A DNA stretch of 64,000 bases from assembly GCA_963169045.1 (NCBI GenBank), contig CAUJDF010000003.1, positions 167,792-231,791 of the forward strand, in the 5' to 3' direction. A model generated the notes under the pieces. It was not told the origin of the DNA. It did no database searches and saw only the letters and a program-made list of their open reading frames with translations. The stretch comes from Myxococcota bacterium (GTDB taxonomy: Bacteria > Myxococcota_A > Bradymonadia > UBA7976 > UBA1532). A program made the translations under genes and the position numbers. Numbering within the stretch: position 1 is the first letter of the stretch; the number at the start of each line of letters is the position of its first letter. Positions 11,248 to 21,343 of the stretch are shown here, one piece after another.

Positions 11248-11263
11248 AGCAATTGCCGGGCCA
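11248..11263 (-). promoter_or_regulatory. Sigma-54 (-24/-12) promoter of the Hsp20 gene
   Basis: On the minus strand the sequence is TGGCCCG-GCAA-TTGCT. It matches the RpoN consensus TGGCACG-N4-TTGCW with one substitution and keeps the invariant GG-N10-GC spacing. Transcription would start near 11237, leaving a leader of about 30 bases before the ATG at 11206. Confidence 0.7.
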
Positions 11264-11404
11264 GACCGAGGGATGGGAGATGTCATCGCGGCGCACGGCG
11301 CAGGCGTGGCGAAATGCCCGCCGGCCGTGGGCTCCGAGCGCTGCGAAACCGCGTCGCAGAAGGGCCGTCACCGGCGTGGAGAACTGCCCCGCAGCGTGTC
11401 TCGT

Positions 11405-11449
11405 GAGGCGAATCGCCTCGGAGGTGATGCGACCCGATGTCTCATCGGG
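11405..11449. promoter_or_regulatory. Pair of palindromes, candidate activator-binding sites
   Basis: GAGGCGA-A-TCGCCTC (11405-11419) and CCCGATG-TCT-CATCGGG (11433-11449) are both perfect inverted repeats. They lie 142-186 bp upstream of the sigma-54 promoter, within the usual distance of enhancer sites for sigma-54 activators. The two palindromes differ in sequence, so they may bind different proteins, or act as RNA hairpins if transcribed. Confidence 0.4.
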
Positions 11450-11597
11450 GCGCTCCCCGAGGGTGTGTCGGGTGTGTTCCGAGGGGTGGGCTCAGAGGGT
11501 CGGCGGAAGTCGACACCGAGCGAGAGGCCGTCAGCCGGGAGCGCAGGGAGCCGAAGGCGACCGGTCCACGGCGCGGCACCGGAGAGACGAGCGAAGG

Positions 11598-11613
11598 CGG
11601 GCCAAGAGGCCCG
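11598..11613 (-). terminator. Hairpin downstream of putA
   Basis: CGGGCC-AAGA-GGCCCG forms a perfect 6-bp stem about 47 bases beyond the putA stop. It follows two shorter hairpins (GACCC-TGC-GGGTC and CCCCG-C-CGGGG). No U-tract is present; terminator function is inferred from position. Confidence 0.4.
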
Positions 11614-11659
11614 TCGAGCTCGTCTCGAGGAGCCCCGGCGGGGATCGACCCGCAGGGTC

Positions 11660-14647
11660 TCAGTTGTCCTCGGGGCTCGAAGGCGCGAAGCCGCGGCGCT
11701 GTGTGTTCTCGGTGACGACGCGCGCGTCGAGGAAGTGCAGCAGGTAGTCGGGGCCGCCGGCCTTGGTGCCTCCGCCACTCATGCCGAAGCCGCCGAACGG
11801 CTGGCGCTGGACCATGGCGCCGGTGATGCCGCGGTTCACATAGAGATTGCCGACGCGGAACTTCTCTTTTGCTTTCGCGATGTTGGCGGGCGAGCGGCTG
11901 AAGACGCCGCCGGTCAGCGCGTAGCGGGTGCCGTTGGCGATCTCGAGCGCCTCGTCGAGGTGGCGCGCGCGGATGACCGCCAGCACGGGCCCGAAGATCT
12001 CCTCCTGGGCGATGGGATCGTCCGGCGGCACGTCGGCGAAGATCGTGGGCGGCACGAACCAGCCGGGGCCGGGGTGCTCGCCGCCGAGGACGAGGCGCAG
12101 GCCGCGGGCGCGGGCGTCGGCGATGGTGCGCAGGATGCGCTGGTGCGCGTCGGCGTCGATGACCGGGCCGACGCTGCTGCCGGGGTCGGTGGCGGGCGCG
12201 ACGACGAGGCTGCGCGTCGCCTCGACGAGGCGCTGCACGAAGGCGTCGTAGTGGTCGGCGACGACGATGGCGCGCGAGCAGGCGCTGCACTTCTGGCCGG
12301 CATAGCCGAAGGCGGAGTGCAGGACGCCGAGCACCGCCTCGTCGAGGTCGGCGTCGCCGTCGACGACGATGGCGTTCTTGCCGCCCATCTCACAGACGAC
12401 GCGGCGCAGCAGCGCCTGGCCGGGGGCGGTGGCGGCGGCGTCGCGCCAGATCTGCAGGCCCACCTGCAGGCTGCCGGTGAAGGCCACCGTGCTCACGTCC
12501 GGGTGGCTCACGAGGCGCGGCCCGATCTCCTCGCCGACGCCGGGGACGAACTGCAGGACGCCCGGCGGCGCGCCCGCCTGCTGGAAGATCTCCATCAGCC
12601 AGGCGGCGAGCACCGTGGATTGCTCCGCCGGCTTCATGACGACGGTGTTGCCGGCCGCGAGCGCCGCCGCCGCCATGCCGGTGAGGATGGCGACGGGGAA
12701 GTTCCACGGCGCGATGACCACCGACACGCCGCGGCCCTGGTAGACGAGGTGGTTCGTCTCGCCGGGGACGTGCTGGGTGAGGCGGGGCTCCGAAAGCCGA
12801 AGCATCTCGCGGCCGTAGAACTCGCAGAAGTCGATCGCCTCCGCCACGTCGCCGTCGCACATGCGCCAGGGCTTGCCGACCTCGCGCACCATGAGCGCCG
12901 AGAGCTCGTCGCGGCGGGCGCGCAGGCGCGCGGCGACGCGGAAGAGCAGCCCGGCCCGGTCGCGGACGGGCGGGTCGCGCCACGCCGGGAAGGCCGCGCG
13001 CGCGCCGGCGACGGCCCGATCGGCCTCGGCGACGCCGGCGAGGTGGAACGTGCCGACGCGTGTCCGGCCGTCGTTCGGGTCGAGGCGCTCCATCGTGCGC
13101 CCGGTCTGCACGGGCTTGCCGTCGATGATGGGCGCGTACGTGCGGCCGAGGACCCGCTCGACGTTGCGCACGGCGGCGGTGAAGGCCTCGCGCCGGGCGG
13201 GATCGGTGAAGTCGCGCAGCGGCTCGTTGGCGAAGGGCGGGGGGCGGTCCGCAGGCGTCTCGGCCGGCGGGCGCGGGCGCAGATAGGGGTCGCGGTTCAC
13301 GGGGCGGGGCGGGGCCAGCAGCTCCTCCTGCCCCTTGCCCTCGACGAAGCCGAGGCGCAGCCAGCTCTGGTTGCTGGTGTTCTCGAGCAGGCGGCGCACC
13401 AGGTAGGCCATGCCCGGCAGCAGCTGGCCGATGGGCGCGTAGACCCGGACGCGGTGGCCGCGCGCCACGCACGCCGCCTTGATCGGCTCGGCCATGCCGT
13501 ACAGGCACTGGATCTCGTAGCCGCTCTGCGGGATGCCCATCTTCTCGGCCGTCGCCAGCGCGAAGGCGAGGCTGCGCACGTTGTGGCTGCCGAGCGCGGT
13601 GCGCACGTGCTTGTGGTTGTCGAGCAGCAGCTCCGCGCAGCGCTCGTACGTGACGTCGGAGTCGGCCTTGTCGAGCCATACCGGGCAGCGCCAGCCCTCC
13701 TGCGCGGCGCGCACGGTCTCGTAGTCCCAGTAGGCACCCTTGACGAGGCGCACGGTCACCCGGCGGCGAGCCTTCTTGGCCCACTTGACGAGCTCGCGGA
13801 CGTCGGCCTCGCAGTCGCGGTGGTAGGCCTGCATGGCGATGCCGGCGTGCTCCCAGCCCTCGAGCGAAGGGTCCTCGAGCACGCGGCGGAACAGCGCCAG
13901 CGTCAGGTCCTTGTAGGCGTGCTGCTCCATGTCGACGTTGAGGAAGACCCCGCGCTCCCGGGCCCGGCGGAAGATGGGCAGCAGGCGGCGCGCCGCCGCC
14001 TCCACCGTGCGGTCGAAGGGCAGGGGATCGAACTGGCTGTACATCGCGCTGGCCTTGACCGAGACGTTGACCCGCGGGATGGGGCCCTGGTCGTCGCGGT
14101 CGAGGCGCTCGTCGGGCGACCACCCGGCGCACTCGCGGGCGAGGCCGTCGATGAGGTCGACGTAGCGGGCGGCGAACGCCTCGGCCTCGGGCTCGCTGAC
14201 GACCGCCTCGCCGAGCAGGTCCACCGTGAAGGCCTGCTTCTGCTGCCGCAGCTCGCGCAGCGCTGCGACGGCGCTCGCGGCGTCGGTGCCGGCGATGAAG
14301 CGCTTCGCCATGCCCTCGAGGTTCTTGGCGATCTGCCCGGTCGCCATGCGCGTGGCGATGCTGCCGAGGCCCGCGCCCTTGAGCGCCATCTTGATGACGG
14401 CGGGCGCCTCGAGGCCGGGCCGCAGCAGGTACTCCTGGATGTGGCGCGCCACCTCGTCGGGGGTCGTCAGCACGGGGAAGACGTCGACGAAGCGGAACAT
14501 CTCCGTCTTGAAGGCTTCGTCCCGCATCGCCCACTCGAGGATCTGCCCGCTCCACCACGCCTTGTCGAACAGGCCGGGCTTCTCGCCGCGCATCCGGGCG
14601 AAGAGGTCCTCGCCGATCGCGCGTACCTTGCGTTCGTCGGTCGCCAC
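11660..14647 (-). CDS. putA: Bifunctional proline dehydrogenase / glutamate-semialdehyde dehydrogenase
   Basis: A 995-residue fused enzyme that oxidises proline to pyrroline-5-carboxylate with FAD, then to glutamate with NAD. The proline dehydrogenase barrel covers about residues 120-440, with RLVKGAYWD near residue 302, YGMAEPIK near 385 and a C-terminal RRLLENTSNQSWLR segment that binds the proline carboxylate. The aldehyde dehydrogenase domain covers about 500-985, with VIAPWNFPVAI, the EMGGKNAIV glutamate motif near 754 and the catalytic Cys in GQKCSACSR near 785. It lacks the N-terminal DNA-binding domain of enterobacterial PutA, so it should not repress itself. The GTG start has GAGGTGA four bases upstream. 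Confidence 0.95.
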   Translation of the reverse strand: MATDERKVRAIGEDLFARMRGEKPGLFDKAWWSGQILEWAMRDEAFKTEMFRFVDVFPVLTTPDEVARHIQEYLLRPGLEAPAVIKMALKGAGLGSIATRMATGQIAKNLEGMAKRFIAGTDAASAVAALRELRQQKQAFTVDLLGEAVVSEPEAEAFAARYVDLIDGLARECAGWSPDERLDRDDQGPIPRVNVSVKASAMYSQFDPLPFDRTVEAAARRLLPIFRRARERGVFLNVDMEQHAYKDLTLALFRRVLEDPSLEGWEHAGIAMQAYHRDCEADVRELVKWAKKARRRVTVRLVKGAYWDYETVRAAQEGWRCPVWLDKADSDVTYERCAELLLDNHKHVRTALGSHNVRSLAFALATAEKMGIPQSGYEIQCLYGMAEPIKAACVARGHRVRVYAPIGQLLPGMAYLVRRLLENTSNQSWLRLGFVEGKGQEELLAPPRPVNRDPYLRPRPPAETPADRPPPFANEPLRDFTDPARREAFTAAVRNVERVLGRTYAPIIDGKPVQTGRTMERLDPNDGRTRVGTFHLAGVAEADRAVAGARAAFPAWRDPPVRDRAGLLFRVAARLRARRDELSALMVREVGKPWRMCDGDVAEAIDFCEFYGREMLRLSEPRLTQHVPGETNHLVYQGRGVSVVIAPWNFPVAILTGMAAAALAAGNTVVMKPAEQSTVLAAWLMEIFQQAGAPPGVLQFVPGVGEEIGPRLVSHPDVSTVAFTGSLQVGLQIWRDAAATAPGQALLRRVVCEMGGKNAIVVDGDADLDEAVLGVLHSAFGYAGQKCSACSRAIVVADHYDAFVQRLVEATRSLVVAPATDPGSSVGPVIDADAHQRILRTIADARARGLRLVLGGEHPGPGWFVPPTIFADVPPDDPIAQEEIFGPVLAVIRARHLDEALEIANGTRYALTGGVFSRSPANIAKAKEKFRVGNLYVNRGITGAMVQRQPFGGFGMSGGGTKAGGPDYLLHFLDARVVTENTQRRGFAPSSPEDN

Positions 14648-14781
14648 GCGTCACCTCACGTTTCGTCGAGACATTAGGCCGAAGGTGAATCGTCCGCCAT
14701 CCCCGGGCGTCGGCCTTGACGATGCGCCGGGCGCTCCCGATGCTGCGGCGCCTCGAAATGGCCTCGCAAAGGACGTCAGGA

Positions 14782-15840
14782 ATGTTGAAGCAGAAGATGA
14801 GGACGGGCGTGGCGCTGGTGCTGCTCACGCTGCTCGCCGCGCCCGCCGCCGCCGCCGACGTCGACGCGGCGCTGGGCCTCATGCCCGAAGACACCGCGAT
14901 CGTCGTCGGCGTCAACTTCGATCGGTTTCGCAAGTCCTCGTTCTTCAAGGACATCTCGAAGGCGATGGAGAGCAGCCCGGGCGCGAACGGCGAGCTCGAG
15001 AAGCTGAAGGACGCCGGCCTCGACCCACGCGCCAACCTCGACGCGGTGTTCGTGGCGGTGCCCGCCGATCTCGGCGCGTCGAGGGGCCCGCTGTTCGTGT
15101 TCCCGGGGCAGCGGAAGCTCGCGAAGGTCCAGGCGCTCTTCCTGGTCGACCCGGGCGCGAAGGTCACGCCGGCGAAGCACGGCGGCGTCGACACCCTGCA
15201 GCTCGGCGTCGCCCCGGTGCCGGTCGTGGTGGCGGCGCTCGAGAAGCACCTCGTGATGGGGCCAGAGGCCCTCGTCCACGCGGCGATCGACGCCGAGAAG
15301 GGCGGCAAGAAGGGCGGGGCGAAGCGCGACCGCGTCCGGCAGCTCCTCGGGAAGACCGACACCGGCAAGGACTTCTGGGCGGTCAGCGTCGACGGCCAGC
15401 TGGGCACGCTCTTCGGCCGTCGGACGTCGCCCGAGGCGCAGAAGCTCACGGGCGGCCGCGCGAGCCTCGACTTCGCCAGCGGCCTCGGGCTGCGCCTCGC
15501 CCTGGACTTCGCGGACGCTGCGGCGGCGAAGACGGTCGCCGGTCGCATCTCGGCGGAGGTCGGCCAGTTCGCCGCGCTGCCCCAGCTGGCGCTCACGGGC
15601 CTCGGCGGCGCGGTGAAGAAGACGAACGTCGCGAGCAAGGACAAGGAAGTGACGGTGGCCCTCGACCTGACCAACGCCGAGCTCGACCAGGTGAAGAACA
15701 TCGCCATGGCGATGATCCCGATGCTGATCGGCGCCCCGCCCCCGGCCATCGCGGCGCCGCCGCCCGCGAAGGCCGCGCCCGCCCCGGTGCAGCCGGCGCC
15801 CGCCCCCGTACAGCCGGCGCCCGCCCCCGCGAAGCCCTGA
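14782..15840 (+). CDS. Secreted protein of unknown function with Pro/Ala tail
   Basis: A 352-residue protein. I start it at the ATG at 14782, with AAGGA nine bases upstream, because this gives a normal signal peptide (VALVLLTLLAAPAAAADV). The mature part begins with LGLMPEDTAIVVGVNFDRF, as in a group of uncharacterised myxobacterial proteins. It is followed by alternating strands and Lys-rich helices, and ends in repeated PAPAPVQ units. It is likely periplasmic or outer-membrane associated. Upstream, TTGACG at 14716 with a weak -10 (GATGCT) could be its promoter, divergent from putA. Confidence 0.75.
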   Translation: MLKQKMRTGVALVLLTLLAAPAAAADVDAALGLMPEDTAIVVGVNFDRFRKSSFFKDISKAMESSPGANGELEKLKDAGLDPRANLDAVFVAVPADLGASRGPLFVFPGQRKLAKVQALFLVDPGAKVTPAKHGGVDTLQLGVAPVPVVVAALEKHLVMGPEALVHAAIDAEKGGKKGGAKRDRVRQLLGKTDTGKDFWAVSVDGQLGTLFGRRTSPEAQKLTGGRASLDFASGLGLRLALDFADAAAAKTVAGRISAEVGQFAALPQLALTGLGGAVKKTNVASKDKEVTVALDLTNAELDQVKNIAMAMIPMLIGAPPPAIAAPPPAKAAPAPVQPAPAPVQPAPAPAKP

Positions 15841-15882
15841 GCGCGCGCCCCCCGGCGCCGGCAGGGCGGTCCCGGCGGGCCG

Positions 15883-16518
15883 TCAGAGGGCGCGGAACAG
15901 GGCGAAGGCGAAGACAGCGGCGAGCGCCAGCACACCGAGGCCCATCGCCCGCGTGAGCAGCCGGACGGTCTCGGGCCGGAAGGCCCGCCCGAAGCGCCGC
16001 AACAGCGCCATCAGCGCGGCGAACCACGCGGCGACGCCGGCGGCGACGGCCACGGCGAAGACCGGGGCGAGGCGCGGCGCGAAGGGCACGAGCCCCGTGG
16101 AGAACAAGACGGTGGTCGCCGCCGTCCAGGTGCCGATGAGCGTCGGGTTGAGCGCCGTGAGCGTGAAGCCCAGCGCCAGGCTCGGGAGCGCGCGGTCGTC
16201 GCCCTCGCCGGGTGCCGGCTCGGCGCTCGCCGGCGCCGGCGCGCGCAGGAACACGATGCCCAGGCCGGCGAGCAGGATCACCGCCGCGATCCGGGCCCCG
16301 GTCACGATCTCGGGGTGGCCGTCGAGCCACGTGGAAAGACCGAACCAGGCGAGGCACGCGTAGATACCCTCCGCGAGCGCGGCGCCCAGCCCGAGGAAGG
16401 CGCCGCCGCGATAGCGCCGCGCGAGGCCGCGCCCCAGCACGAGGAACGCGATGGGACCCGCGAGCGGGACCGATCCGAAGAAGCCGAAGACGAAGCCGAG
16501 CAGGGCGGTCGCGAGCAT
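15883..16518 (-). CDS. LysE-family exporter
   Basis: About 211 residues with six hydrophobic helices. The first loop reads GSVPLAGPIAFLVLGRGLAR, the family hallmark, and the later ALNPTLIGTW segment is also typical. LysE-type proteins export amino acids or related small molecules; the substrate is unknown. The start is uncertain: the ATG at 16518 begins directly at the first helix but has no ribosome site. An in-frame ATG at 16584 has AGGGAAAGG next to it and would add an Arg-rich 22-residue leader, but leaves only 27 bp to the divergent kinase gene. A 10-bp palindrome (GATCGCGATC, 16594-16603) lies between. Confidence 0.85.
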   Translation of the reverse strand: MLATALLGFVFGFFGSVPLAGPIAFLVLGRGLARRYRGGAFLGLGAALAEGIYACLAWFGLSTWLDGHPEIVTGARIAAVILLAGLGIVFLRAPAPASAEPAPGEGDDRALPSLALGFTLTALNPTLIGTWTAATTVLFSTGLVPFAPRLAPVFAVAVAAGVAAWFAALMALLRRFGRAFRPETVRLLTRAMGLGVLALAAVFAFALFRAL

Positions 16519-16611
16519 CGGGGCCGGCACGGTAGTCGAGGCCGCGCGCCGCGTCGACCGCGACCGCGCGCGGCGCCGGTTCATCCTTTCCCTGATCGCG
16601 ATCGGGAGATG

Positions 16612-19068
16612 ATGGACAGCGCCGCGAGCGGGGTTCGCCCCTACGACGAGGTGGTCGCCGAAGCCGTCCTCGCACGCACCCGCCGGGTGTTGACCGTCGG
16701 GATCTGCTTGTATTTCGCCTTCACGGCGCTCGATCACATCGTCTATCCGCAGCTCGCCGGCACCTTCCTGACCGTGCGCGTCGTCGTCAGCGCCGTGCTC
16801 GCCGCGGGCATCGGCCTCACGTACGTGCCGGCCCTGCGCCGGGTCGCCGCGTGGCTGGCCGACGCGATGGTGCTCTCGGCGAGCGCCGGCATCTGCCTGA
16901 TGATCCGCCTGGCCGACGGGCCGGCGAGCGCCTATCACCAAGGCCTGAACCTGGTGATCCTCGCCACGTTCGCCATGAACGCGTTCCATCCGGCGCACGT
17001 GGCGGCGACGGGCGCGGCCACGCTCGGGCTCTACCTGCTGGCCGTGTCGGGGCCGGGCCTGGACGCCCACGCGGCCCAGGTCGTGGTGGCCGCGTTCTTC
17101 ATCGCGTCGACGGTCGTGCTCGTCACGCTCATGACGCGGCTGTACCGCGACCAGCACCGCCGCGAGCACGCGACGACGATGGCCCTGGCGGACACGGCGC
17201 GGGCGCTCGCGGACGCCAACCGCCTCAAGGACGACTTCCTCGCCAATGTCTCCCACGAGCTGCGCACTCCGCTGACGCTGGTGCTGGCGCCGCTCGAGTC
17301 GCTGCTCGCCGGCGAGTCGGGCACCCTGCCGGAGGCGGCGCGGCGACACCTCGAGACCATGCACAACAACGCAGTGCGGCTGCTCCAGATGGTGGTCGCG
17401 CTGCTCGACTTCTCGCGGATCGAGGCGGGGCGGGTGCAGATCCGCCGCGAGCCGGTCGAGATCGTGGGCACGACGCGGGCCATCGTCGCCGACCTCGAGC
17501 CGGCGGCGCGGCGCAAGCGCATCGACCTCGGGGTGCGCGCGCCGGCGGGCGAGGTGCCCGTCGAAATGGACCGCTACGCGTACGAGCGCATCCTGTTCAA
17601 TCTGCTGTCGAACGCGCTCAAGTTCACGCCCGAGGGCGGCCGCGTCGACGTCGAGATCGCGTGGAGCGACGGGCGGTTGCGCGTGGCGGTGCGCGACACG
17701 GGCATCGGCATCGCGCCCGAGGACGTCCCCCGGGTGTTCGAGCGCTTCCGGCAGGTCGAGGGCTCGGCGACGCGGCGCTTCGAGGGCAGCGGCCTCGGCC
17801 TGGCGCTCGTCGACGAGTTCGCGCGCCTCCTCGACGGCCGCGTCGCCGTGACGAGCGAGCCGGGCCGCGGCAGCACGTTCACCGCCGACTTGTCGGCGCC
17901 GGCGGCCACCGGGCCGACCTCGGTCTCGCGCCCGACCGCCGTGGTCCAGCGCTTCGAGGCGCCCACGACCGCCGCCGAGCGCGGCGCCGAGGGCCCGAAG
18001 GTGCTGGTCGCCGAGGACAACCTGGAGCTTGCGTCCTACGTGCTCGGGCTCTTGGCCGAGGGCCACCGGACGCGGCACGTCCGCGACGGCGAGGCGGCGC
18101 TGCAGGCGGTCCGGCAGTGGCAGCCGGACCTCGTCGTCTCCGATGTGATGATGCCCCGCATGGACGGGCTCGCCCTCTGTCGTGCCATCAAGGCCGAAGC
18201 GACCACCGAAGCCATCCCCGTGCTGCTGCTCACGGCGCTGACCCAGCGCGGTCGCCTGCTCGAGGGATGGCAGGCCGGGGCCGACGACTATCTGTTCAAG
18301 CCGTTCCACCCGCGGGAGCTCGTGGCGCGCGTCCGCACGCTGCTCGCGGCGGGCGAGGCGCGCCGACGGGCGGAATCGGTGAAGGTGGCGGCGGCGCGAA
18401 CCGCCGAAGAACTGCAGCAGCTCGAGCTCTTCGCGCGCGTCACGTCCCACGACCTGCAGGAGCCGTTGCGCAAGATCGGCATCCTGAGCGACCTGCTCGT
18501 CACCGAGTGCGAGCCGCTGCTCGACGAGGCCGCCCGCGACTACCTGGCGCGGCTCCAGGCCAACGCGCGGCGCATGGCGCGCATGATCGAGCGCCTGCGC
18601 GAGTTCTCGACCGTGACCGAGACCCCCACGCCGTTCGGCACGGTCAGCACGGAGCGCCTCGTGGCGCGGGTGGTGGCCTCGCGGGAGGCGGGCATCGCCG
18701 CGGCGGGCATCCGCGTCGACGTCGGCGCGTTGCCGCCCGTCCACGGGGACGCGCAGCAGATCGAGCAGCTGTTCGGCCACCTGGTCGACAACGCCATCGC
18801 CGCCGCGCCCAAGCGCATCGGCATCGCCGGGCGCGCCGCCGACGGGCAGGTCGAGCTGGTGGTCGAGGACGACGGCGTCGGCTTCGATCCGCGCCACGCC
18901 GACCGCCTGTTCGAGCCCTTCGCGCGCGTCCGCCACGCCGAGGACGCCGGCGTCGGCATGGGCCTCGCGATCTGCCGGAAGATCGTGCTGCGGCACGGCG
19001 GCGCCATCGCCGCCGACGGACGGCCCGGCGAGGGGGCGCGCTTCCGGGTGACGCTGGCCGCGGCCTGA
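16612..19068 (+). CDS. Hybrid sensor protein: kinase - receiver - second kinase
   Basis: An 818-residue membrane protein. The first 185 residues hold about six hydrophobic helices, followed by a short coiled coil. A HisKA/HATPase unit follows (SHELRTPLT, phosphorylatable His about 215; ATP-lid glycines in GSGLGLALVDEF). A receiver domain comes next (VLVAEDN start, phospho-acceptor Asp about 511 in SDVMMPRMDG, Lys in FKPFHPRE). A second HisKA of the phytochrome type (SHDLQEPLRK, His about 613) and a second HATPase (GVGMGLAICRKI) end the protein. Two complete kinase cores around one receiver suggest an internal phosphorelay. No response-regulator gene is adjacent. A second ATG at 16609 is equally possible. 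Confidence 0.9.
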   Translation: MDSAASGVRPYDEVVAEAVLARTRRVLTVGICLYFAFTALDHIVYPQLAGTFLTVRVVVSAVLAAGIGLTYVPALRRVAAWLADAMVLSASAGICLMIRLADGPASAYHQGLNLVILATFAMNAFHPAHVAATGAATLGLYLLAVSGPGLDAHAAQVVVAAFFIASTVVLVTLMTRLYRDQHRREHATTMALADTARALADANRLKDDFLANVSHELRTPLTLVLAPLESLLAGESGTLPEAARRHLETMHNNAVRLLQMVVALLDFSRIEAGRVQIRREPVEIVGTTRAIVADLEPAARRKRIDLGVRAPAGEVPVEMDRYAYERILFNLLSNALKFTPEGGRVDVEIAWSDGRLRVAVRDTGIGIAPEDVPRVFERFRQVEGSATRRFEGSGLGLALVDEFARLLDGRVAVTSEPGRGSTFTADLSAPAATGPTSVSRPTAVVQRFEAPTTAAERGAEGPKVLVAEDNLELASYVLGLLAEGHRTRHVRDGEAALQAVRQWQPDLVVSDVMMPRMDGLALCRAIKAEATTEAIPVLLLTALTQRGRLLEGWQAGADDYLFKPFHPRELVARVRTLLAAGEARRRAESVKVAAARTAEELQQLELFARVTSHDLQEPLRKIGILSDLLVTECEPLLDEAARDYLARLQANARRMARMIERLREFSTVTETPTPFGTVSTERLVARVVASREAGIAAAGIRVDVGALPPVHGDAQQIEQLFGHLVDNAIAAAPKRIGIAGRAADGQVELVVEDDGVGFDPRHADRLFEPFARVRHAEDAGVGMGLAICRKIVLRHGGAIAADGRPGEGARFRVTLAAA

Positions 19069-19141
19069 GTCCCAGGCTCGAAAGGGCCGTCCCGCCCGCG
19101 TGCTCGCGGGTCTGGATCTGCGCCCGCCGATCCTGCGATAA

Positions 19142-20485
<1,344 letters not shown>

Positions 20486-20698
20486 CGATGCCCGCCTGAC
20501 CGCCCGCGGGCGCGGCCGCGCGCCGTCGCTCCCCCGAACTCCGTCCGCGCTTCGCGGTGCGACGGCCCGCTCGATGCCCCGTCCGCCGCCGCGGTTGGCC
20601 AAGGGGTCCGCGACCCGGACCTTGCCCCGAGCGCGGGGGCTACGTGACACTCCGAGCCGAACCGGACTCGACGGCCCAGGAAGCCGCGGCGGAGCTGG
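20486..20698. other. 213-bp intergenic region before the sigma-factor gene
   Basis: A GC-rich imperfect hairpin (CCGCCCGCGGGCGCGG) lies just after the argG stop and may help termination. The rest must contain the sigma-factor promoter, but I cannot identify a clear -35/-10 pair. No gene is seen. Confidence 0.4.
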
Positions 20699-21343
20699 AT
20701 GGCGGCGCACGGTGATCTCGAATTCGCCCGCGCACTCGCGGGTGGCGAACCGGAGGCGCTTCTCGCGTTCGAGAACCGCTATCGCTCCGTCGTGCGCCAC
20801 GCGCTGGGCACGGCGCTGCGACGGTGGCGGCCGGAGGCGGCGTACGATCCGGAGGACCTGGTGCAGGACTTCGTGGGGTTCCTCTTCCTCGACGGCGGGC
20901 GGCGGTTGCGCAGCTACCAGGGCAAGGCCTCGTTCGGGGCCTGGCTGTACACGGTCGCCCTGCGCTACTTCCAGCGGCGCATGGCGCGGCAGGTCCGCGA
21001 CAAGCGCTCCCCCGACGTCGTGCTGGCGCGCCTGCCCGATCGCGACGGCCGCGACCCCGAGTTCGCGACGATCGCCGCCCGCGAGGCCGAGCGCGTGCGC
21101 GCCGCCGTGAAGTCGCTGCCCCCGCAGGACCGCCTCTTCGTCCGCTTGTTCTTCGTCGAGAACCTCAACGCCGCCGAGGTGGCGCGCACGCTGGGCAAAG
21201 GCCCGTCGGCGGTGCGCATGCGGAAGATGCGGCTGCTCGAGCGCCTGCGCGCGCTCCTCGGGGAGTCCGGCGACGTCGTGTCGGCGTCCGACGACCGCGA
21301 GCGCGAGGACGGCGCGCCCGAAGACTCCGCGGAGGACCGGTGA
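20699..21343 (+). CDS. ECF-like RNA polymerase sigma factor
   Basis: A 214-residue protein with only sigma regions 2 and 4, as in extracytoplasmic-function sigma factors. Region 2 includes YDPEDLVQDFVGFLF and the helix ASFGAWLYTVALRYF. Region 4 includes LPPQDRLFVRLFFVENLNAAEVA, then the recognition helix around KGPSAVRMRKMRLL. The ATG has GGAG five bases upstream. It overlaps the next gene (GTGA), which encodes a Zn-finger-like membrane protein, so this is probably a sigma/anti-sigma pair responding to an envelope signal. Confidence 0.85.
   Translation: MAAHGDLEFARALAGGEPEALLAFENRYRSVVRHALGTALRRWRPEAAYDPEDLVQDFVGFLFLDGGRRLRSYQGKASFGAWLYTVALRYFQRRMARQVRDKRSPDVVLARLPDRDGRDPEFATIAAREAERVRAAVKSLPPQDRLFVRLFFVENLNAAEVARTLGKGPSAVRMRKMRLLERLRALLGESGDVVSASDDREREDGAPEDSAEDR

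Larger units (their letters stand above)
11207..11659. other. 453-bp intergenic region upstream of Hsp20
   Basis: No gene is seen. The stretch holds the sigma-54 promoter near the Hsp20 end, two close palindromes at 11405-11449 and hairpins near the putA end. Open frames crossing it are Arg/Gly-rich and lack ribosome binding sites. Confidence 0.6.

Noticed and set aside
11273..14677. A 1134-codon frame on the plus strand
   Set aside because: It runs antisense to putA, whose both catalytic domains are complete; the frame has no family features.
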